DNA of 64,000 nt from the NCBI GenBank assembly GCA_021843755.1, contig JAKBWB010000038.1, positions 39,420 to 103,419 on the forward strand, read 5' to 3'. Below are positions 35,089-45,402 of the stretch, one piece after another. The notes under the pieces are model-generated. The model was not told where the DNA came from and made no database searches. It saw nothing but the letters and a program-made list of their open reading frames with translations. The translations under genes were made by a program, and so were the position numbers. Numbering within the stretch: position 1 is the stretch's first letter; the number at the start of each line of letters is the position of its first letter. Origin of the DNA: Pseudomonadota bacterium. GTDB taxonomy: Bacteria; Pseudomonadota; Gammaproteobacteria; Steroidobacterales; Steroidobacteraceae.

Positions 35089-35823
35089 ATGAGTTCCCAA
35101 TTATCACTGTGGTCGGAGCAGGACGTGGGCTGGAGCGTGCGCGAGAGCCAACGCGCCCGGCGAATGGTGGTGCGCGTCTTTCACACCGGCCGAGTCGAGG
35201 TGGTCGTGCCGTTGAGGACGCCGCCGCGGCTGATCGAGGGGTTTCTCGCTCGCCATAGATCGTGGATCGAGCGCAAGCGAGCCGAGGCCCGCAGGACCGC
35301 TGCGCCGCCCGAGCCGTTTCCACCGCTTGCCATCGAGTTGATCGCCTGCGCCGAGCGCTGGCGGGTACACCTCGCCGGAGGCGGCGGCCCGGTGCGCGTG
35401 CGCGCCGCCGGGGAGCTGCTCACGGTCGGTGGTGATGCCGGCAACCGTGTCGCGGTTCGCATGGCGCTGCGGCGCTGGCTGCAGGAGCGGGCGCAGGCAG
35501 TGCTCGCTCCTGCCCTCGATGCGTGCGCGCGCGAGCTCGGGTTTTGCTACGCGCGCATGGTCGTGCGCTGCCAGCGGACGCGCTGGGGAAGCTGTTCGGC
35601 GCGTGGCACCATCAGCCTGAACGGTTGCCTGTTGTTTCTGCCGCCGGACGTGGTGCGCTACCTGATGATCCACGAGCTCGCACACACCCGACACATGAAC
35701 CACTCGGCGCGATTTTGGCAGTGCGTGGCGCGCTACTGCCCCGAGTACCGCCGGCTGGATCGTGCGCTCCTTCAGGGCTGGCGGCACGTGCCGGCCTGGG
35801 TATTCGGCGAAGGCACGGCGTGA
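35089..35823 (+). CDS. YgjP/SprT-like zinc metallopeptidase family protein (M48-type)
   Basis: A 244-residue cytoplasmic protein of the YgjP-like family. The metal site is H195-E-L-A-H199 with a further conserved histidine at H205 in MNHSARFW; QRTRWGSCSARGTISLNGCLL is the other family hallmark. The ATG at 35089 is used; a GTG at 35056 is possible, and TATGAT at 35031-35036 could be its -10. The stop overlaps the GTG of the tryptophan dioxygenase gene (GTGA). Enzymatic activity of this family is not well described. Confidence 0.87.
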   Translation: MSSQLSLWSEQDVGWSVRESQRARRMVVRVFHTGRVEVVVPLRTPPRLIEGFLARHRSWIERKRAEARRTAAPPEPFPPLAIELIACAERWRVHLAGGGGPVRVRAAGELLTVGGDAGNRVAVRMALRRWLQERAQAVLAPALDACARELGFCYARMVVRCQRTRWGSCSARGTISLNGCLLFLPPDVVRYLMIHELAHTRHMNHSARFWQCVARYCPEYRRLDRALLQGWRHVPAWVFGEGTA

Positions 35824-36671
35824 GCAGAAGCGGCAGGAGCGGGCGCGTCGACCTGACGGGCGAGACCATCCATTGGGATCTCGGCGATTCGCTCTCGTAC
35901 GGCCGGTATCTACGGCTCGACAAACTGCTCGATGCGCAGGAGCCGCGGTCGCGCGAGCCCGATGAGATGATGTTCATCATCGTGCATCAGACCGCCGAGC
36001 TGTGGATGCGTCTGATGCTCGATGAGCTCGCCGGCGTCCTGGAGTGCGTGCGTCGTGACGAGCTCGGTCCCTCATTCAAAAGTCTGATGCGCATCTCGCG
36101 CGTGCAGACGCAGCTGCTGTCGGGCTGGGAGGTGCTCGCCAGCCTGACGCCGGCGGATTATTCGGCGTTTCGCAACGCGCTCGGGCGCGCCTCGGGTTTC
36201 CAGTCGTATCAGTACCGCCTGCTCGAGTTCCAGCTGGGCAACAAGAATGCGGAGCTGATCGCGGCGCACCGGCGTGATCGGGCGGCGTGTGCCCGGCTGG
36301 AGCGGGCATTGCACGCGCCCTCGCTGTACGACGAGGCGCTGAGGCTCCTCAGCCGGCGCGGCTATGGTGTTCCGGACAGCTGTCTCACGCGCGAGTTCAG
36401 CGAGCCGTACCGCTCGAGCAAGCAGGTCGCCGGCGCCTGGCTCGCCGTCTATCACAATGCAGAGAAGGACTGGGATTTGTATCAGCTGGCCGAGCATCTG
36501 ATCGATCTGGATTACAAGTTTCAGCTGTGGCGCTTCCATCACTTGAAGACCGTCGAGCGCATCATCGGCTACAAACCCGGGACCGGCGGCACCGGTGGGG
36601 TGTCGTACCTGGCCAAGGCGCTGCAGCTGAAGTTCTTTCCCGAGCTGTGGCAGGTGCGCACCGCGATGTGA
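35820..36671 (+). CDS. kynA: Tryptophan 2,3-dioxygenase
   Basis: A 283-residue heme enzyme that opens the indole ring of tryptophan to N-formylkynurenine. The active-site base is H56 in FIIVHQTAELWMRLMLDE, and the C-terminal FQLWRFHHLKTVERIIGYKPGTGGT contains the heme-ligating histidine. Both motifs match bacterial TDO such as the Xanthomonas enzyme. The GTG at 35820 overlaps the preceding stop (GTGA); the longer open frame upstream is that gene read out of phase. No other kyn gene is in the window, so the rest of the pathway must be elsewhere. It converges on the HAD gene with seven bases between stops. Confidence 0.93.
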   Translation: MSRSGRSGRVDLTGETIHWDLGDSLSYGRYLRLDKLLDAQEPRSREPDEMMFIIVHQTAELWMRLMLDELAGVLECVRRDELGPSFKSLMRISRVQTQLLSGWEVLASLTPADYSAFRNALGRASGFQSYQYRLLEFQLGNKNAELIAAHRRDRAACARLERALHAPSLYDEALRLLSRRGYGVPDSCLTREFSEPYRSSKQVAGAWLAVYHNAEKDWDLYQLAEHLIDLDYKFQLWRFHHLKTVERIIGYKPGTGGTGGVSYLAKALQLKFFPELWQVRTAM

Positions 36672-36678
36672 GCGCGAT

Positions 36679-37323
36679 TTAGCGCCAGCGCTCGCAGGTC
36701 AGGCCTGTGCGGCGTGCGGTGCGGCGGGCGCGGGCGGTACCGTTGACCAGCACGCCGTGTTCGACGAGGGCAAGGTGCGCGATGTCCGTGATGGAGTTGC
36801 CGTAGGCGCTCGCGGTGCCGGGAACCCGTTCGCGTAATTGGCGCAGGCGGCGCACCTTCTCATCGCCGCGGCAGTTCGCCGTGCTCAGGTGCCCATCGAG
36901 CCGATCGTCGTCCCAACGCACTTCCGTGCAGATGATCTGCTGAAAGCCGAGGGCGCGGCCGATTGCCGGTACGTACAGGTCGGGGCTCGCGCTCATCAGC
37001 ACCAGGTGATCGCCCGCGCGGGCATGAGCCTCGATGGCTGCACGGGCAGAGGCAAAGGTCTCGTGCGCAGCCCAACGCGTGGCGAAGCGCTCCGTCCAGC
37101 GCTCGAGGTCGGAGCGGGCAATGCCCCCGAGCGCGGCGCGCAGCAGCGCGCCCTTCACAGCGCCTCGCCCGCACAGCCCGAGACCAAAACCGACCGCGGC
37201 GGGCAGCGCCATCGGCAGGCGCACCAGACGCCATGGGCGGCGCACCAGCATGCCGAGCAGGTACGGCCCGAAAGTGGTGCGCCGGGTGACCGTGCCGTCG
37301 AGGTCAAAGACCGCAAGGCCCAT
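36679..37323 (-). CDS. HAD-IB family phosphatase
   Basis: A 214-residue phosphatase of HAD subfamily IB, related to SerB. Motif I is FDLDGTVT with D7 and D9; motif II is LVLMSASPDLYVPAIG; the late motif YGNSITDIAHLALVEHG carries the Mg-binding aspartate. The helical cap after motif I is typical of the group. It lies 35 bases downstream of aconitase on the same strand and may be co-transcribed. The substrate is not predictable; phosphoserine or a phospholipid-related phosphomonoester are common in the family. Confidence 0.87.
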   Translation of the reverse strand: MGLAVFDLDGTVTRRTTFGPYLLGMLVRRPWRLVRLPMALPAAVGFGLGLCGRGAVKGALLRAALGGIARSDLERWTERFATRWAAHETFASARAAIEAHARAGDHLVLMSASPDLYVPAIGRALGFQQIICTEVRWDDDRLDGHLSTANCRGDEKVRRLRQLRERVPGTASAYGNSITDIAHLALVEHGVLVNGTARARRTARRTGLTCERWR

Positions 37324-37358
37324 GCGCGGCGCTTCCCGAGAGTGGGCCGCGCGGTTGA

Positions 37359-40049
37359 TCAGGCGTGGCCCGCGGCGGCGAGCTGGCGCAACACGTACTG
37401 CAGAATGCCGCCGTGCCGGAAATACTCGCGCTCCTTCGGGGTGTCGATGCGCACGCGGGCCTTGAACGTGAGCGCCTTGCCGCCATCCGCCGGGGCTGCC
37501 TTGACGGTGACTTCCCCGCCGCCCGCCGCCAGCCCGGTGATGTCGAAGACTTCCTTGCCCGTGAGGCCGAGGGACTTGGCGCTCTCGCCGGGCATGAACT
37601 GCAGCGGCGCGACGCCCATGCCGATCAGGTTCGAGCGATGAATGCGCTCGAAGCTCTCGGCGAGCACCGCGCGCACGCCGAGCAGCATCACCCCCTTGGC
37701 CGCCCAATCACGCGAGGAGCCGGTGCCGTACTCCTTGCCGGCGAGAACGATCAGCGGCGTGCCGTCGGCCTTGTAGCGCACGGCGGCGTCGTAGATCGAG
37801 GCTTGCTCGCCGCTCGGCAGATGCAGGGTCACCCCGCCCTCGACGCCCGGCACCAGCTGATTGCGCAGGCGGATGTTGGCGAACGTGCCGCGCATCATCA
37901 CTTCGTGATTGCCGCGGCGGGCGCCGTAGGAGTTGAAGTCCTTCGGCTGCACGCCCTGTTGCTCCAGGTAGCGGGCCGCCGGACTGTTGTGGGCGATGCT
38001 GCCGGCCGGAGAGATGTGATCGGTGGTGACCGAGTCGCCGAGCACGGCCAGCGCGCGCGCCGCGCGGATGTCCTGCAGCGGCTGGGGGGTACGCGTCATG
38101 CCGTCGAAATACGGTGGGTTCTTGACGTAGGTGGATTTCTCGTCCCAGGCATAGAGCTTGCCGGCGGGCACCGTGATCGAGCGCCAATGCTCATCGCCCT
38201 GGAACACGCTGGCATAGCTGTGCTGGAACATCTTCGAGTCGATCGCCTGGGTGAGCACCTGCTGCACCTCCTGATCGCTCGGCCAGATGTCGGCGAGGTA
38301 GACCGGCTTGCCATCGGCGCCGGTGCCGAGCGGCTCGCACGTCAGGTCGATGTCGAGCGTGCCGGCCAGGGCGTACGCGACCACCAGGGGCGGGGAGGCG
38401 AGGAAGTTCATGCGCACTTGTGGGTGCACGCGTCCCTCGAAGTTGCGGTTCCCCGAGAGGACCGCGCAGGCGGTGATGTCACCGGTCTTCACGGCGGCCG
38501 AGATCTCGCGCTTGAGCGGCCCGGAGTTGCCGATGCACGTGGTGCACCCGTACCCGACCAGCGCGAAGCCCACGGCGGCAAGCTCCTCCAGCAGTCCCGC
38601 TTTGCGGTAATAGTCCGTGACCACGCGCGAGCCGGGCGCGAGGCTCGTTTTCACCCACGGCTTGGCCGTCAGGCCGCGCCGGTGCGCGTTGCGGGCGAGG
38701 AGCCCCGCCCCGAGCATCACCGAGGGGTTGGACGTGTTGGTGCAGCTGGTGATGGCCGCGATGAGCACCGCGCCGTCCTTGAGTTCGAAGCGTTGGCCGT
38801 CGAGGCTCACCTCGGCACGGCCCTGAGCCTGCGGGGCACGCGCCGCACGTTCCTGCGCCGTTTTTTCGGCGTTCCGCTCATAGACGCGCTTGGCCGACTT
38901 CAGCGGCACGCGGTCCTGCGGACGGCTCGGGCCGGCAAGGCTCGGCTCCACGGTGCCGAGATCGAGCTCGAGCACGTCCGTGTAGGCGGCCGGCGGCGCG
39001 CCGCTCTTGCGCCACAGACCTTGGTGCCGGGCATAAGCGCTGATCAGCTCGATGCGCTCGGGTGGGCGGCCGGAGAGTTCGAGGTAGCGGACCGTCTCCT
39101 CGTCGATGGGGAAGATGCCGCACGTGCTGCCGTACTCGGGGGCCATGTTGGCGATCGTGGCCCGGTCGGCCAGCGGCAGATGTGCCAGCCCGTCGCCGAA
39201 GTACTCGACGAATTTGTCGACGACGCCGCGCTTGCGCAGCATCTCGGTGAGCGTCAGCACCAGATCGGTGGCCGTCGAGCCCGGGGAGAGCCGGCCGGTC
39301 AGCCGCACGCCGATCACCTGGGGGATCAGCATCGTGACCGGCTGACCGAGCATTGCCGCCTCGGCTTCGATGCCGCCGACGCCCCAGCCGAGAACGCCGA
39401 GGCCATTGATCATGGTGGTGTGCGAATCAGTGCCGACCAGGGTGTCGGGATAGGCGCTGTGTACGCCGCCGCGCTCGGCGTCGAAGACGACGCGTCCGAG
39501 GTACTCCAGGTTCACCTGGTGCACGATGCCGGTGCTCGGCGGCACAACCGCGAAATTGCGCAACGCCGACTGCCCCCAACGCAGGAAGGCGTAACGCTCG
39601 CCGTTGCGCTCGAATTCGATGCGTGTGTTGGCCGCGAGCGCGTCCGGGCTGCCGTATTGATCGACCTGCACGGAGTGGTCGATGACCAGCTCCACCGGCG
39701 TCAGCGGATTGACCTTCTCGGCATCCCCGCCGAGGCGTACGATCGCCTCGCGCATGGCCGCCAGATCGACCACGCAGGGCACGCCCGTGAAGTCCTGCAG
39801 GATCACGCGCGAGGGCGTGAAGGCGATCTCGTGGGCAGGCGTCGCGGCGGGCTCCCATTCCAGCAGTGCCTCGATGTCGGCACGGGTGACGTTCACCCCG
39901 TCCTCGCAGCGCAGCAGGTTCTCGAGCAGGATCTTCAGGCAGTAGGGTAACCGGTCCACCTTGGCGCGCGGCAAGGCCGCCAGACTGTGGATCTGGTAGG
40001 AGCGGGTGCCGACCTGCAGCAGGGTGCGCGCGTTGAAGCTGTTCGTCAT
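37359..40049 (-). CDS. acnA: Aconitate hydratase AcnA
   Basis: An 896-residue aconitase of the AcnA/IRP1 type, which isomerises citrate to isocitrate. The [4Fe-4S] ligands are in [13 protein letters not shown] and [33 protein letters not shown] and the swivel-domain [16 protein letters not shown] and [16 protein letters not shown] complete the active site. The ATG at 40049 has AGGAG nine bases upstream; an ATG at 40067 touches that site. A perfect TATAAT is at 40082-40087, so it has its own promoter. With the loss of its cluster, AcnA-type enzymes can bind RNA; that is family knowledge, not shown here. Confidence 0.96.
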   Translation of the reverse strand: MTNSFNARTLLQVGTRSYQIHSLAALPRAKVDRLPYCLKILLENLLRCEDGVNVTRADIEALLEWEPAATPAHEIAFTPSRVILQDFTGVPCVVDLAAMREAIVRLGGDAEKVNPLTPVELVIDHSVQVDQYGSPDALAANTRIEFERNGERYAFLRWGQSALRNFAVVPPSTGIVHQVNLEYLGRVVFDAERGGVHSAYPDTLVGTDSHTTMINGLGVLGWGVGGIEAEAAMLGQPVTMLIPQVIGVRLTGRLSPGSTATDLVLTLTEMLRKRGVVDKFVEYFGDGLAHLPLADRATIANMAPEYGSTCGIFPIDEETVRYLELSGRPPERIELISAYARHQGLWRKSGAPPAAYTDVLELDLGTVEPSLAGPSRPQDRVPLKSAKRVYERNAEKTAQERAARAPQAQGRAEVSLDGQRFELKDGAVLIAAITSCTNTSNPSVMLGAGLLARNAHRRGLTAKPWVKTSLAPGSRVVTDYYRKAGLLEELAAVGFALVGYGCTTCIGNSGPLKREISAAVKTGDITACAVLSGNRNFEGRVHPQVRMNFLASPPLVVAYALAGTLDIDLTCEPLGTGADGKPVYLADIWPSDQEVQQVLTQAIDSKMFQHSYASVFQGDEHWRSITVPAGKLYAWDEKSTYVKNPPYFDGMTRTPQPLQDIRAARALAVLGDSVTTDHISPAGSIAHNSPAARYLEQQGVQPKDFNSYGARRGNHEVMMRGTFANIRLRNQLVPGVEGGVTLHLPSGEQASIYDAAVRYKADGTPLIVLAGKEYGTGSSRDWAAKGVMLLGVRAVLAESFERIHRSNLIGMGVAPLQFMPGESAKSLGLTGKEVFDITGLAAGGGEVTVKAAPADGGKALTFKARVRIDTPKEREYFRHGGILQYVLRQLAAAGHA

Positions 40050-40081
40050 GAGCGGGGCTCTCCTCATAAAACGCGGCGCGG

Positions 40082-40087
40082 ATTATA
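40082..40087 (-). promoter_or_regulatory. Perfect -10 element of acnA
   Basis: TATAAT on the minus strand, with a leader of about 26 bases to the acnA ATG that includes AGGAG. No -35 is recognisable in the GC-rich DNA upstream; a GGTCGACC palindrome (40091-40098) abuts the -10 and could bind a regulator. Confidence 0.55.
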
Positions 40088-40132
40088 TCGGGTCGACCGA
40101 CCTCGCGCGCGCCGCGGCGCCCGAGGGAACGC

Positions 40133-41227
40133 TCAGGCGTGGCCGCCGGCGGGCGGTTCTGGCGTTTCGATCACCGCTCCGCCGAGGCAGCGCTCGCCTG
40201 CATACAGCACGGCATATTGCCCGGGAGTCACGGCGCGCTGCGGCTGCTCGAACACGATGCGCAAGCGCCCGTCGGGCAGCGTCTCAAGCCGCGCCGGCTG
40301 GTCGGACTGGCGATAGCGAACCTTGACCGCGCAGCGCCCGAGTGCGCGTTGCGGCGCTGCCAACCAGTGCGGCGCGCCGGTGATGAGCGCCGCGCTGTAC
40401 AGCAAGGAATGGTCGCGGCCCTGTACGACGATCAAGGCGTTGCGCCCGGTGTCCTTGCCGGCGACATACCAGGGCAGCTCGCAGCCGCCTGCGCGCCCGC
40501 CGATGTTGAGTCCAGCGCGCTGCCCGAGAGTGTAGAAGGCCAGTCCGCGGTGCGTGCCCAGCCGCTCGCCGTCGCTCGATTCGATCGGGCCGGGGTTCTC
40601 GGGCACGAAGTGCGCGAGAAACGCGCCGAATGGACGCTCGCCGATGAAACAGATGCCCGTGCTGTCGGGCTTGTCGAACACCGGCAGACCCGCGGCGCGC
40701 GCCTCGGCGCGCACCGCCGATTTCTCCAGCTCGCCGAGCGGCATCAGGGTCCGCGCCAGCTCGGCGCGTCCGATGGCGTGCAGGAAGTAGCTCTGGTCCT
40801 TGGCTGCGTCACAGCCCTTGTGCAGCTCGGGACCGTCCGGTCCCGGCACCACCCGCGCATAGTGCCCGGTGGCGAAGGCGTTTGCGCCGAGCCGCTCGGC
40901 ATAACGCAGCGCGACGCCGAATTTGATCTCACGGTTGCACAGCACATCGGGGTTGGGCGTGCGCCCGGCGCGGTGCTCGCTGAGGAAATACTCGAACACC
41001 CGCTGGCGGTATTCGGCGGCGAAGCTCACGCGGTGCAGGGGGATGTCGAGCTCGCGTGCCACGGCGCGCGCGTCCTGGAAGTCCTGCGCAGCCGTGCAGT
41101 AGCCGTCCTCGTCTTCCTCCCAGTTGCTCATGAACAGGCCGTGCACTTCCCAGCCCCGGGCCTTGAGGCGCAGCGCGGCGACCGCGGAATCGACGCCGCC
41201 GGAGAGCCCTATGACGACGCGGCTCAT
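40133..41227 (-). CDS. mnmA: tRNA-specific 2-thiouridylase MnmA
   Basis: A 364-residue enzyme that places sulfur on U34 of Lys, Glu and Gln tRNAs. The ATP-binding PP-loop is GLSGGVDSAV (residues 7-16). The catalytic cysteines are C97 (PDVLCNREIKFG) and C193 (STGICFIGER), followed by the typical C-terminal barrel (GQRAGLNIGG). The open frame extends upstream into nudJ, but the ATG at 41227 gives the standard N-terminus and overlaps the nudJ stop (ATGA). The nudJ-mnmA order, with purB nearby, recalls E. coli. Confidence 0.96.
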   Translation of the reverse strand: MSRVVIGLSGGVDSAVAALRLKARGWEVHGLFMSNWEEDEDGYCTAAQDFQDARAVARELDIPLHRVSFAAEYRQRVFEYFLSEHRAGRTPNPDVLCNREIKFGVALRYAERLGANAFATGHYARVVPGPDGPELHKGCDAAKDQSYFLHAIGRAELARTLMPLGELEKSAVRAEARAAGLPVFDKPDSTGICFIGERPFGAFLAHFVPENPGPIESSDGERLGTHRGLAFYTLGQRAGLNIGGRAGGCELPWYVAGKDTGRNALIVVQGRDHSLLYSAALITGAPHWLAAPQRALGRCAVKVRYRQSDQPARLETLPDGRLRIVFEQPQRAVTPGQYAVLYAGERCLGGAVIETPEPPAGGHA

Positions 41228-41709
41228 AGCTCGCGGGCCGGCACGGCGTGCGCCGCCTCCAGCTCGAAGCGCCCGATCGGCACCAGTGCGGCCGTTTCCC
41301 CGCGCAGATAGTCCTCGATGCAGCGCAGCACCAGGGGACTGCGCAATCGGTCGGCGCCGGCGCGGATCTCCTCGCGCGTCAACCAACGAGTCGCGACGAT
41401 GCCGGTATCGAGCGGCTGCTCGGGCCGGTGGTCGTGCACGGTGCCGGTGAAGGCAAAGCGCTTGTAAAGCCGCCGCGTCACCGGTTGGCGCCACAGATAG
41501 ACGCCGAGCAGTCTTTCCGGCGTGAAGGCCCACGCGCTCTCTTCGCGGACCTCGCGCACGACCGCCTCGAGCAGCGTCTCGCCGCGCTCGAGGTGGCCGG
41601 CCGGCTGGTTCAGCAGCAGCCGGCCGTCGATGCGCTCCTCGACGAGCAGGAAGCGCCCGTGCTGCTCGGCCAGTGCGGCGACGGTGATTTCCGGATGGCA
41701 ATCGCCCAT
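41224..41709 (-). CDS. nudJ: NUDIX hydrolase, NudJ-like
   Basis: A 161-residue NUDIX protein like E. coli NudJ (YmfB), which hydrolyses nucleoside di/triphosphates and HMP-PP. The NUDIX box runs from G38 to about W60, with E44, R52, E53, E56 and E57 in place; the usual second glycine is A59. QPAGHLERGETL and GVYLWRQPVTRRLYKRFAF are family-like. It is ATGA-coupled to mnmA. A perfect TATAAT lies nine bases before the ATG with no ribosome binding site, suggesting a nearly leaderless message. Confidence 0.88.
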   Translation of the reverse strand: MGDCHPEITVAALAEQHGRFLLVEERIDGRLLLNQPAGHLERGETLLEAVVREVREESAWAFTPERLLGVYLWRQPVTRRLYKRFAFTGTVHDHRPEQPLDTGIVATRWLTREEIRAGADRLRSPLVLRCIEDYLRGETAALVPIGRFELEAAHAVPAREL

Positions 41710-41718
41710 GATCGCGCA

Positions 41719-41724
41719 ATTATA
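41719..41724 (-). promoter_or_regulatory. Perfect -10 element just upstream of nudJ-mnmA
   Basis: TATAAT on the minus strand ends nine bases before the nudJ ATG. The DNA between has no Shine-Dalgarno-like sequence. No clear -35 is seen. Confidence 0.5.
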
Positions 41725-41791
41725 GCCGCCGGCGGCGCGCGCGTCGGTTCCGGTGCCTGCCCCGCGCGGCCGCGGGGGGCCGCAGCCTCGC

Positions 41792-42382
41792 TCAGGCGCC
41801 TCGCGCCAGGCGCAGGCTCTCCGGGGTCAGGCACGTGTCCCAGATTTGCTCGAACTCGTGCAGATAAAGCCGGGCCACCGGCGGATTGTCGAGATCGGCG
41901 ATTCCGTCCCAGCCGTCGGCTCGCAGCCGGTACAGGATCGCGCGCTCATCGGCGATCATATACGCGCAATGCGGGGCATCGCCGCGCGGCGGCAGATTCC
42001 GCACATCGATGCAGCTGGAGAGCCGTCGCGCCATCGCTACGAAGCGGTGTCCATCGGCGCTGAGACGGCCGGGCTCGGTGAGCAGCACGCGCACCTTGGC
42101 GAACGGGCGGGTCAGCACCAGGTGTTTGACCACCTCGAGAAACGCGCTCTGATCGTATAACTCGGGCTCGAGGTTGGGCGTGTAGATCGACAGCAGCCGC
42201 TGGGCGCGCGCGGCGAGTTGGTTGACGGCCAGGCGCGCTTCGGTGAGGGTGGTGAGCACGGTGAGGGCCTGGAAGCCGCCGGTGTCGTCGCTGCAGTCCG
42301 TCTCGGGCATGTAGCGGGCACGCGCGAGCCCCGCCAGGATATTGTGCTGGTCGAATTCGCCGCCGGGAGACACCACTCGCAC
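41792..42382 (-). CDS. Conserved protein of unknown function (DUF7931-like)
   Basis: A protein of up to 196 residues resembling a family I recall as DUF7931, once loosely annotated as acyltransferase-associated. Family-like stretches are LLSIYTPNLEPELYDQSAFL, VRVLLTEPGRLSADGHRFV and MIADERAILYRL; the pattern also faintly recalls phospholipase-D-type half domains but lacks the HKD motif. The start is uncertain: a GTG at 42382 or an ATG at 42310. It lies between purB and nudJ, where E. coli has hflD on the purB side of mnmA. There is no membrane segment. Function unknown. Confidence 0.7.
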   Translation of the reverse strand: MRVVSPGGEFDQHNILAGLARARYMPETDCSDDTGGFQALTVLTTLTEARLAVNQLAARAQRLLSIYTPNLEPELYDQSAFLEVVKHLVLTRPFAKVRVLLTEPGRLSADGHRFVAMARRLSSCIDVRNLPPRGDAPHCAYMIADERAILYRLRADGWDGIADLDNPPVARLYLHEFEQIWDTCLTPESLRLARGA

Positions 42383-42501
42383 CCGCTGTTGAGGTCCGCT
42401 GTGCGGACACCGAACGGCATACTAAATGCACGAATACCCGCCCCGTTGCCGAGCCCGTCACAGAATCCTCGGGCGAAGCGGCGCCTGCCCCGCGCGATTT
42501 G

Positions 42502-43884
42502 TCATATTTCCCGGGCGAGCTCGGCGGCCCAGCCGATGTAGTCGGCCGGCGTGAGCGCGCGCAAGCGATGCTTCTGCCGTGCCGGCAGGGGCAGCGCCTC
42601 GATGAATTCCGCGAGTGAGCGCGCATCGATGGCCCGGCCGCGCGTGAAATTCTTCAGCCGCTCGTAGCCGTCGGGAACTCCGGCCGCGCGCAGCACGGTC
42701 TGCACCGCCTCGCCGAGCACCTCCCAGGCACCGTCGAGATCGGCTTGCATCCGGTTCGCGTCCGGCTCGACCTTGCCGAGACCACGAGCGAGCGCACGCC
42801 AGGCAATCAACGTGTGGCCGAGCGCCACGCCGAGATTGCGCAGCACGGTCGAGTCGGTCAGATCGCGCTGCCAGCGCGAGACCGGCAGCTTCTCGGCGAA
42901 GTGCTTCAGCAGCGCGTTCGCGATCCCGAGGTTACCCTCGCAATTCTCGAAGTCGGTTGGATTGACCTTGTGCGGCATGGTCGAGGAGCCCACCTCGGCG
43001 GCGGCGGCCCGCTGCCGCAGATAGCCCAGCGAGATATAACCCCAGAAATCCCGGCTGAGATCGACCAGCACGACGTTCATGCCGGCGAGGGCGTCGCAAT
43101 ATTCCGCGATCCAGTCGTGCGGCTCGATCTGGGTGGTGTAGGCATTGGCGAGCAGACCGAGCGAGCCGACGAACGCGGTACTGACAGCCGGCCAGTCGAC
43201 CTCGGGCAGTGCCGCGCGGTGCGCGTTGAAGTTGCCCACCGCGCCGTTCCACTTGCCGAGCGCTTCCACCGAAGTCCAGCGCCGCTCGGCGCGGCGCAGC
43301 CGCCCCACGAAGTTGGCGACTTCCTTGCCGAGGGTGGTCGGGCTGGCCGGCTGGCCATGAGTGCGCGCAAGCATGGCCAGTCCCGCGGCGCGATGCGCCA
43401 GCCCGCTCAGCTCCTCGATCAACCCGGCGAGGGTACCGCGTAGCCGCTCGCGCGCCCGCAGCAGCAGCCGGGCGTAGCTTACGTTGTTGATGTCCTCGGA
43501 CGTGCAGCCGAAGTGTACGAGTTCGAGGGTGGCGGGATCGGCGCCGGCGGCGGCCAATTCGCCGCGAACGTAGTACTCGACAGCCTTGACGTCGTGGTTG
43601 ATGCGCGCCTCGATGCTCTTGACGGCCGCTGCGCACGAGTCGGACGGCGCCTCCTGGAGCCGCCGGGCGCATTCGCGCACCGCGGCGGTGGTTCGCGCAC
43701 CGGGCAGCTGCGGCAGCGCGCCGGCGAGGTACTCGAACCACGCCGCTTCGACCCGGATCCGCTCGCGGATCAGGCCGGCCTCCGAGAGCAGCTCGCGCAG
43801 CGGCTCGGTGGCGGCGCGATAGCGCCCGTCGACCGGGGAGAGGGCGAGTACGGCTGGAAGATCGTTCTGGAGCGGGTCGTGCAT
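42502..43884 (-). CDS. purB: Adenylosuccinate lyase PurB
   Basis: A 460-residue fumarase-superfamily lyase acting twice in purine synthesis, on SAICAR and on adenylosuccinate. The signature loop is [36 protein letters not shown] and [17 protein letters not shown] are PurB-specific. The ATG at 43884 gives the usual length (E. coli 456); the frame stays open far upstream as antisense of fumC. It is divergent from fumC across 114 bases. A CATAAT (43915-43920, minus) is a possible -10. Confidence 0.95.
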   Translation of the reverse strand: MHDPLQNDLPAVLALSPVDGRYRAATEPLRELLSEAGLIRERIRVEAAWFEYLAGALPQLPGARTTAAVRECARRLQEAPSDSCAAAVKSIEARINHDVKAVEYYVRGELAAAGADPATLELVHFGCTSEDINNVSYARLLLRARERLRGTLAGLIEELSGLAHRAAGLAMLARTHGQPASPTTLGKEVANFVGRLRRAERRWTSVEALGKWNGAVGNFNAHRAALPEVDWPAVSTAFVGSLGLLANAYTTQIEPHDWIAEYCDALAGMNVVLVDLSRDFWGYISLGYLRQRAAAAEVGSSTMPHKVNPTDFENCEGNLGIANALLKHFAEKLPVSRWQRDLTDSTVLRNLGVALGHTLIAWRALARGLGKVEPDANRMQADLDGAWEVLGEAVQTVLRAAGVPDGYERLKNFTRGRAIDARSLAEFIEALPLPARQKHRLRALTPADYIGWAAELAREI

Positions 43885-43998
43885 GCGCTGCGAGGAAGGG
43901 CCAGGACCGAAATCGATTATGATATCCGATACCGTGACGTGTCCGCATGCGGCCCCGGCGGCACGGTCGAGCTTACCGCGGGCCACGGAGCCATTTGT

Positions 43999-45402
43999 AT
44001 GACGCAATCCTTCCGAACCGAGCACGACAGCATGGGTGAACTCCAGGTGCCGCGTGAGGCGCTCTGGGGCGCGCAGACCCAGCGGGCGCTCGAGAACTTT
44101 CCGGTCAGCGGCTGGCGCATGCCGCGGGCGTTCATCGCAGCGCTCGGCCTGGTGAAGCAGGCCGCGGCCCGCGCCAACGGCCGGCTGGGCCTGCTCGAGT
44201 CCAACCTCGCGGCGAGCATCGAGGCGGCGGCGGCGGAGGTGGCCGAAGGTCGCCACGACGCGCACTTCCCGCTCGATGTGTTTCAGACCGGCTCGGGTAC
44301 CAGCACCAACATGAATGCCAACGAGGTGATCGCGACGCTCGCGACCCGCCGCCTCGGCAAGCCCGTGCATCCGAACGATCACGTCAACATGGGGCAAAGC
44401 AGCAACGACGTGATCCCAACCACGATCCACGTGAGCGCGACGCTCGCCGTCCGGCGCGATCTGGCGCCGGCCCTCGGGCAGCTGTGCGCGACGATCGCCG
44501 CCAAGGAGCGGGAGTTGGGCGGACAGGTCAAGACCGGCCGCACGCATTTGATGGACGCAATGCCGGTGACGTTCGCGCAGGAACTCTCCGGCTGGCGCGC
44601 GCAGATCGAGAGCGGACTGGAGCGCCTCGCCGCCACCGCCCCGCGCCTGCAGCGGCTCGCACAGGGTGGCACGGCAGTCGGTACGGGCGTCAACGCACAC
44701 CCGCAGTTCGCCGCGGGTTTTTGCGCCGCGCTCGCGGAACTCACGGGCTGTCCGTTCGAGCCGGCGCGCAATTACTTCGAGGCACTCTCGAGCCAGGATA
44801 CGGCCGTGGAGCTCTCCGGGCAGTTGAAAGTCATCGCCGTCAGCCTGATGAAGATCGCCAACGACCTGCGCTGGATGAACAGCGGCCCGCTTGCGGGTCT
44901 CGGCGAGATCGCGCTGCCGGCGCTGCAGCCCGGCAGCAGCATCATGCCCGGCAAGGTCAACCCGGTGATCCCGGAGGCGAGCGCCATGGTATGCGCGCAG
45001 GTGATCGGCCAGGATGCGACCATTGCCATCGCCGGTCAGTCCGGCAATTTTCAGCTCAATGTCATGCTGCCGGTGATCGCCTACAACCTCCTCGAGAGCG
45101 CCCGGCTGCTCGCCAACGTCGCGCGGCTGCTGGCCGGGAAGGCCATCGCGGGCTTCAAGGTCAATCCGGCGCGTCTCGCCGAGGCGCTCGAGCGCAATCC
45201 GATTCTGGTGACGGCGCTGAATCCGATCATCGGCTATGAGAAGGGCGCGGCCATCGCCAAGAAGGCGTATGCCGAAGGACGGCCGATCCGCGAGGTGGCC
45301 GCGAAAATGACCGATTTGCCGCGCGAGCAGCTCGAGCGCCTGCTGGATCCGCAGGCGCTTACGCGCGGCGGGATCACCGGTGGCGTCGGTGGCGGTGGCT
45401 GA
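43999..45402 (+). CDS. fumC: Class II fumarate hydratase FumC
   Basis: A 467-residue iron-independent fumarase of the TCA cycle. Diagnostic motifs are [49 protein letters not shown] and the [15 protein letters not shown] signature loop. GGAG lies eight bases before the ATG at 43999. The final residues ([11 protein letters not shown]) form a short Gly-rich tail over the start of the next gene, which overlaps by 23 bases. It stands beside purB, a paralogous enzyme of the same superfamily, on the opposite strand. Confidence 0.96.
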   Translation: MTQSFRTEHDSMGELQVPREALWGAQTQRALENFPVSGWRMPRAFIAALGLVKQAAARANGRLGLLESNLAASIEAAAAEVAEGRHDAHFPLDVFQTGSGTSTNMNANEVIATLATRRLGKPVHPNDHVNMGQSSNDVIPTTIHVSATLAVRRDLAPALGQLCATIAAKERELGGQVKTGRTHLMDAMPVTFAQELSGWRAQIESGLERLAATAPRLQRLAQGGTAVGTGVNAHPQFAAGFCAALAELTGCPFEPARNYFEALSSQDTAVELSGQLKVIAVSLMKIANDLRWMNSGPLAGLGEIALPALQPGSSIMPGKVNPVIPEASAMVCAQVIGQDATIAIAGQSGNFQLNVMLPVIAYNLLESARLLANVARLLAGKAIAGFKVNPARLAEALERNPILVTALNPIIGYEKGAAIAKKAYAEGRPIREVAAKMTDLPREQLERLLDPQALTRGGITGGVGGGG

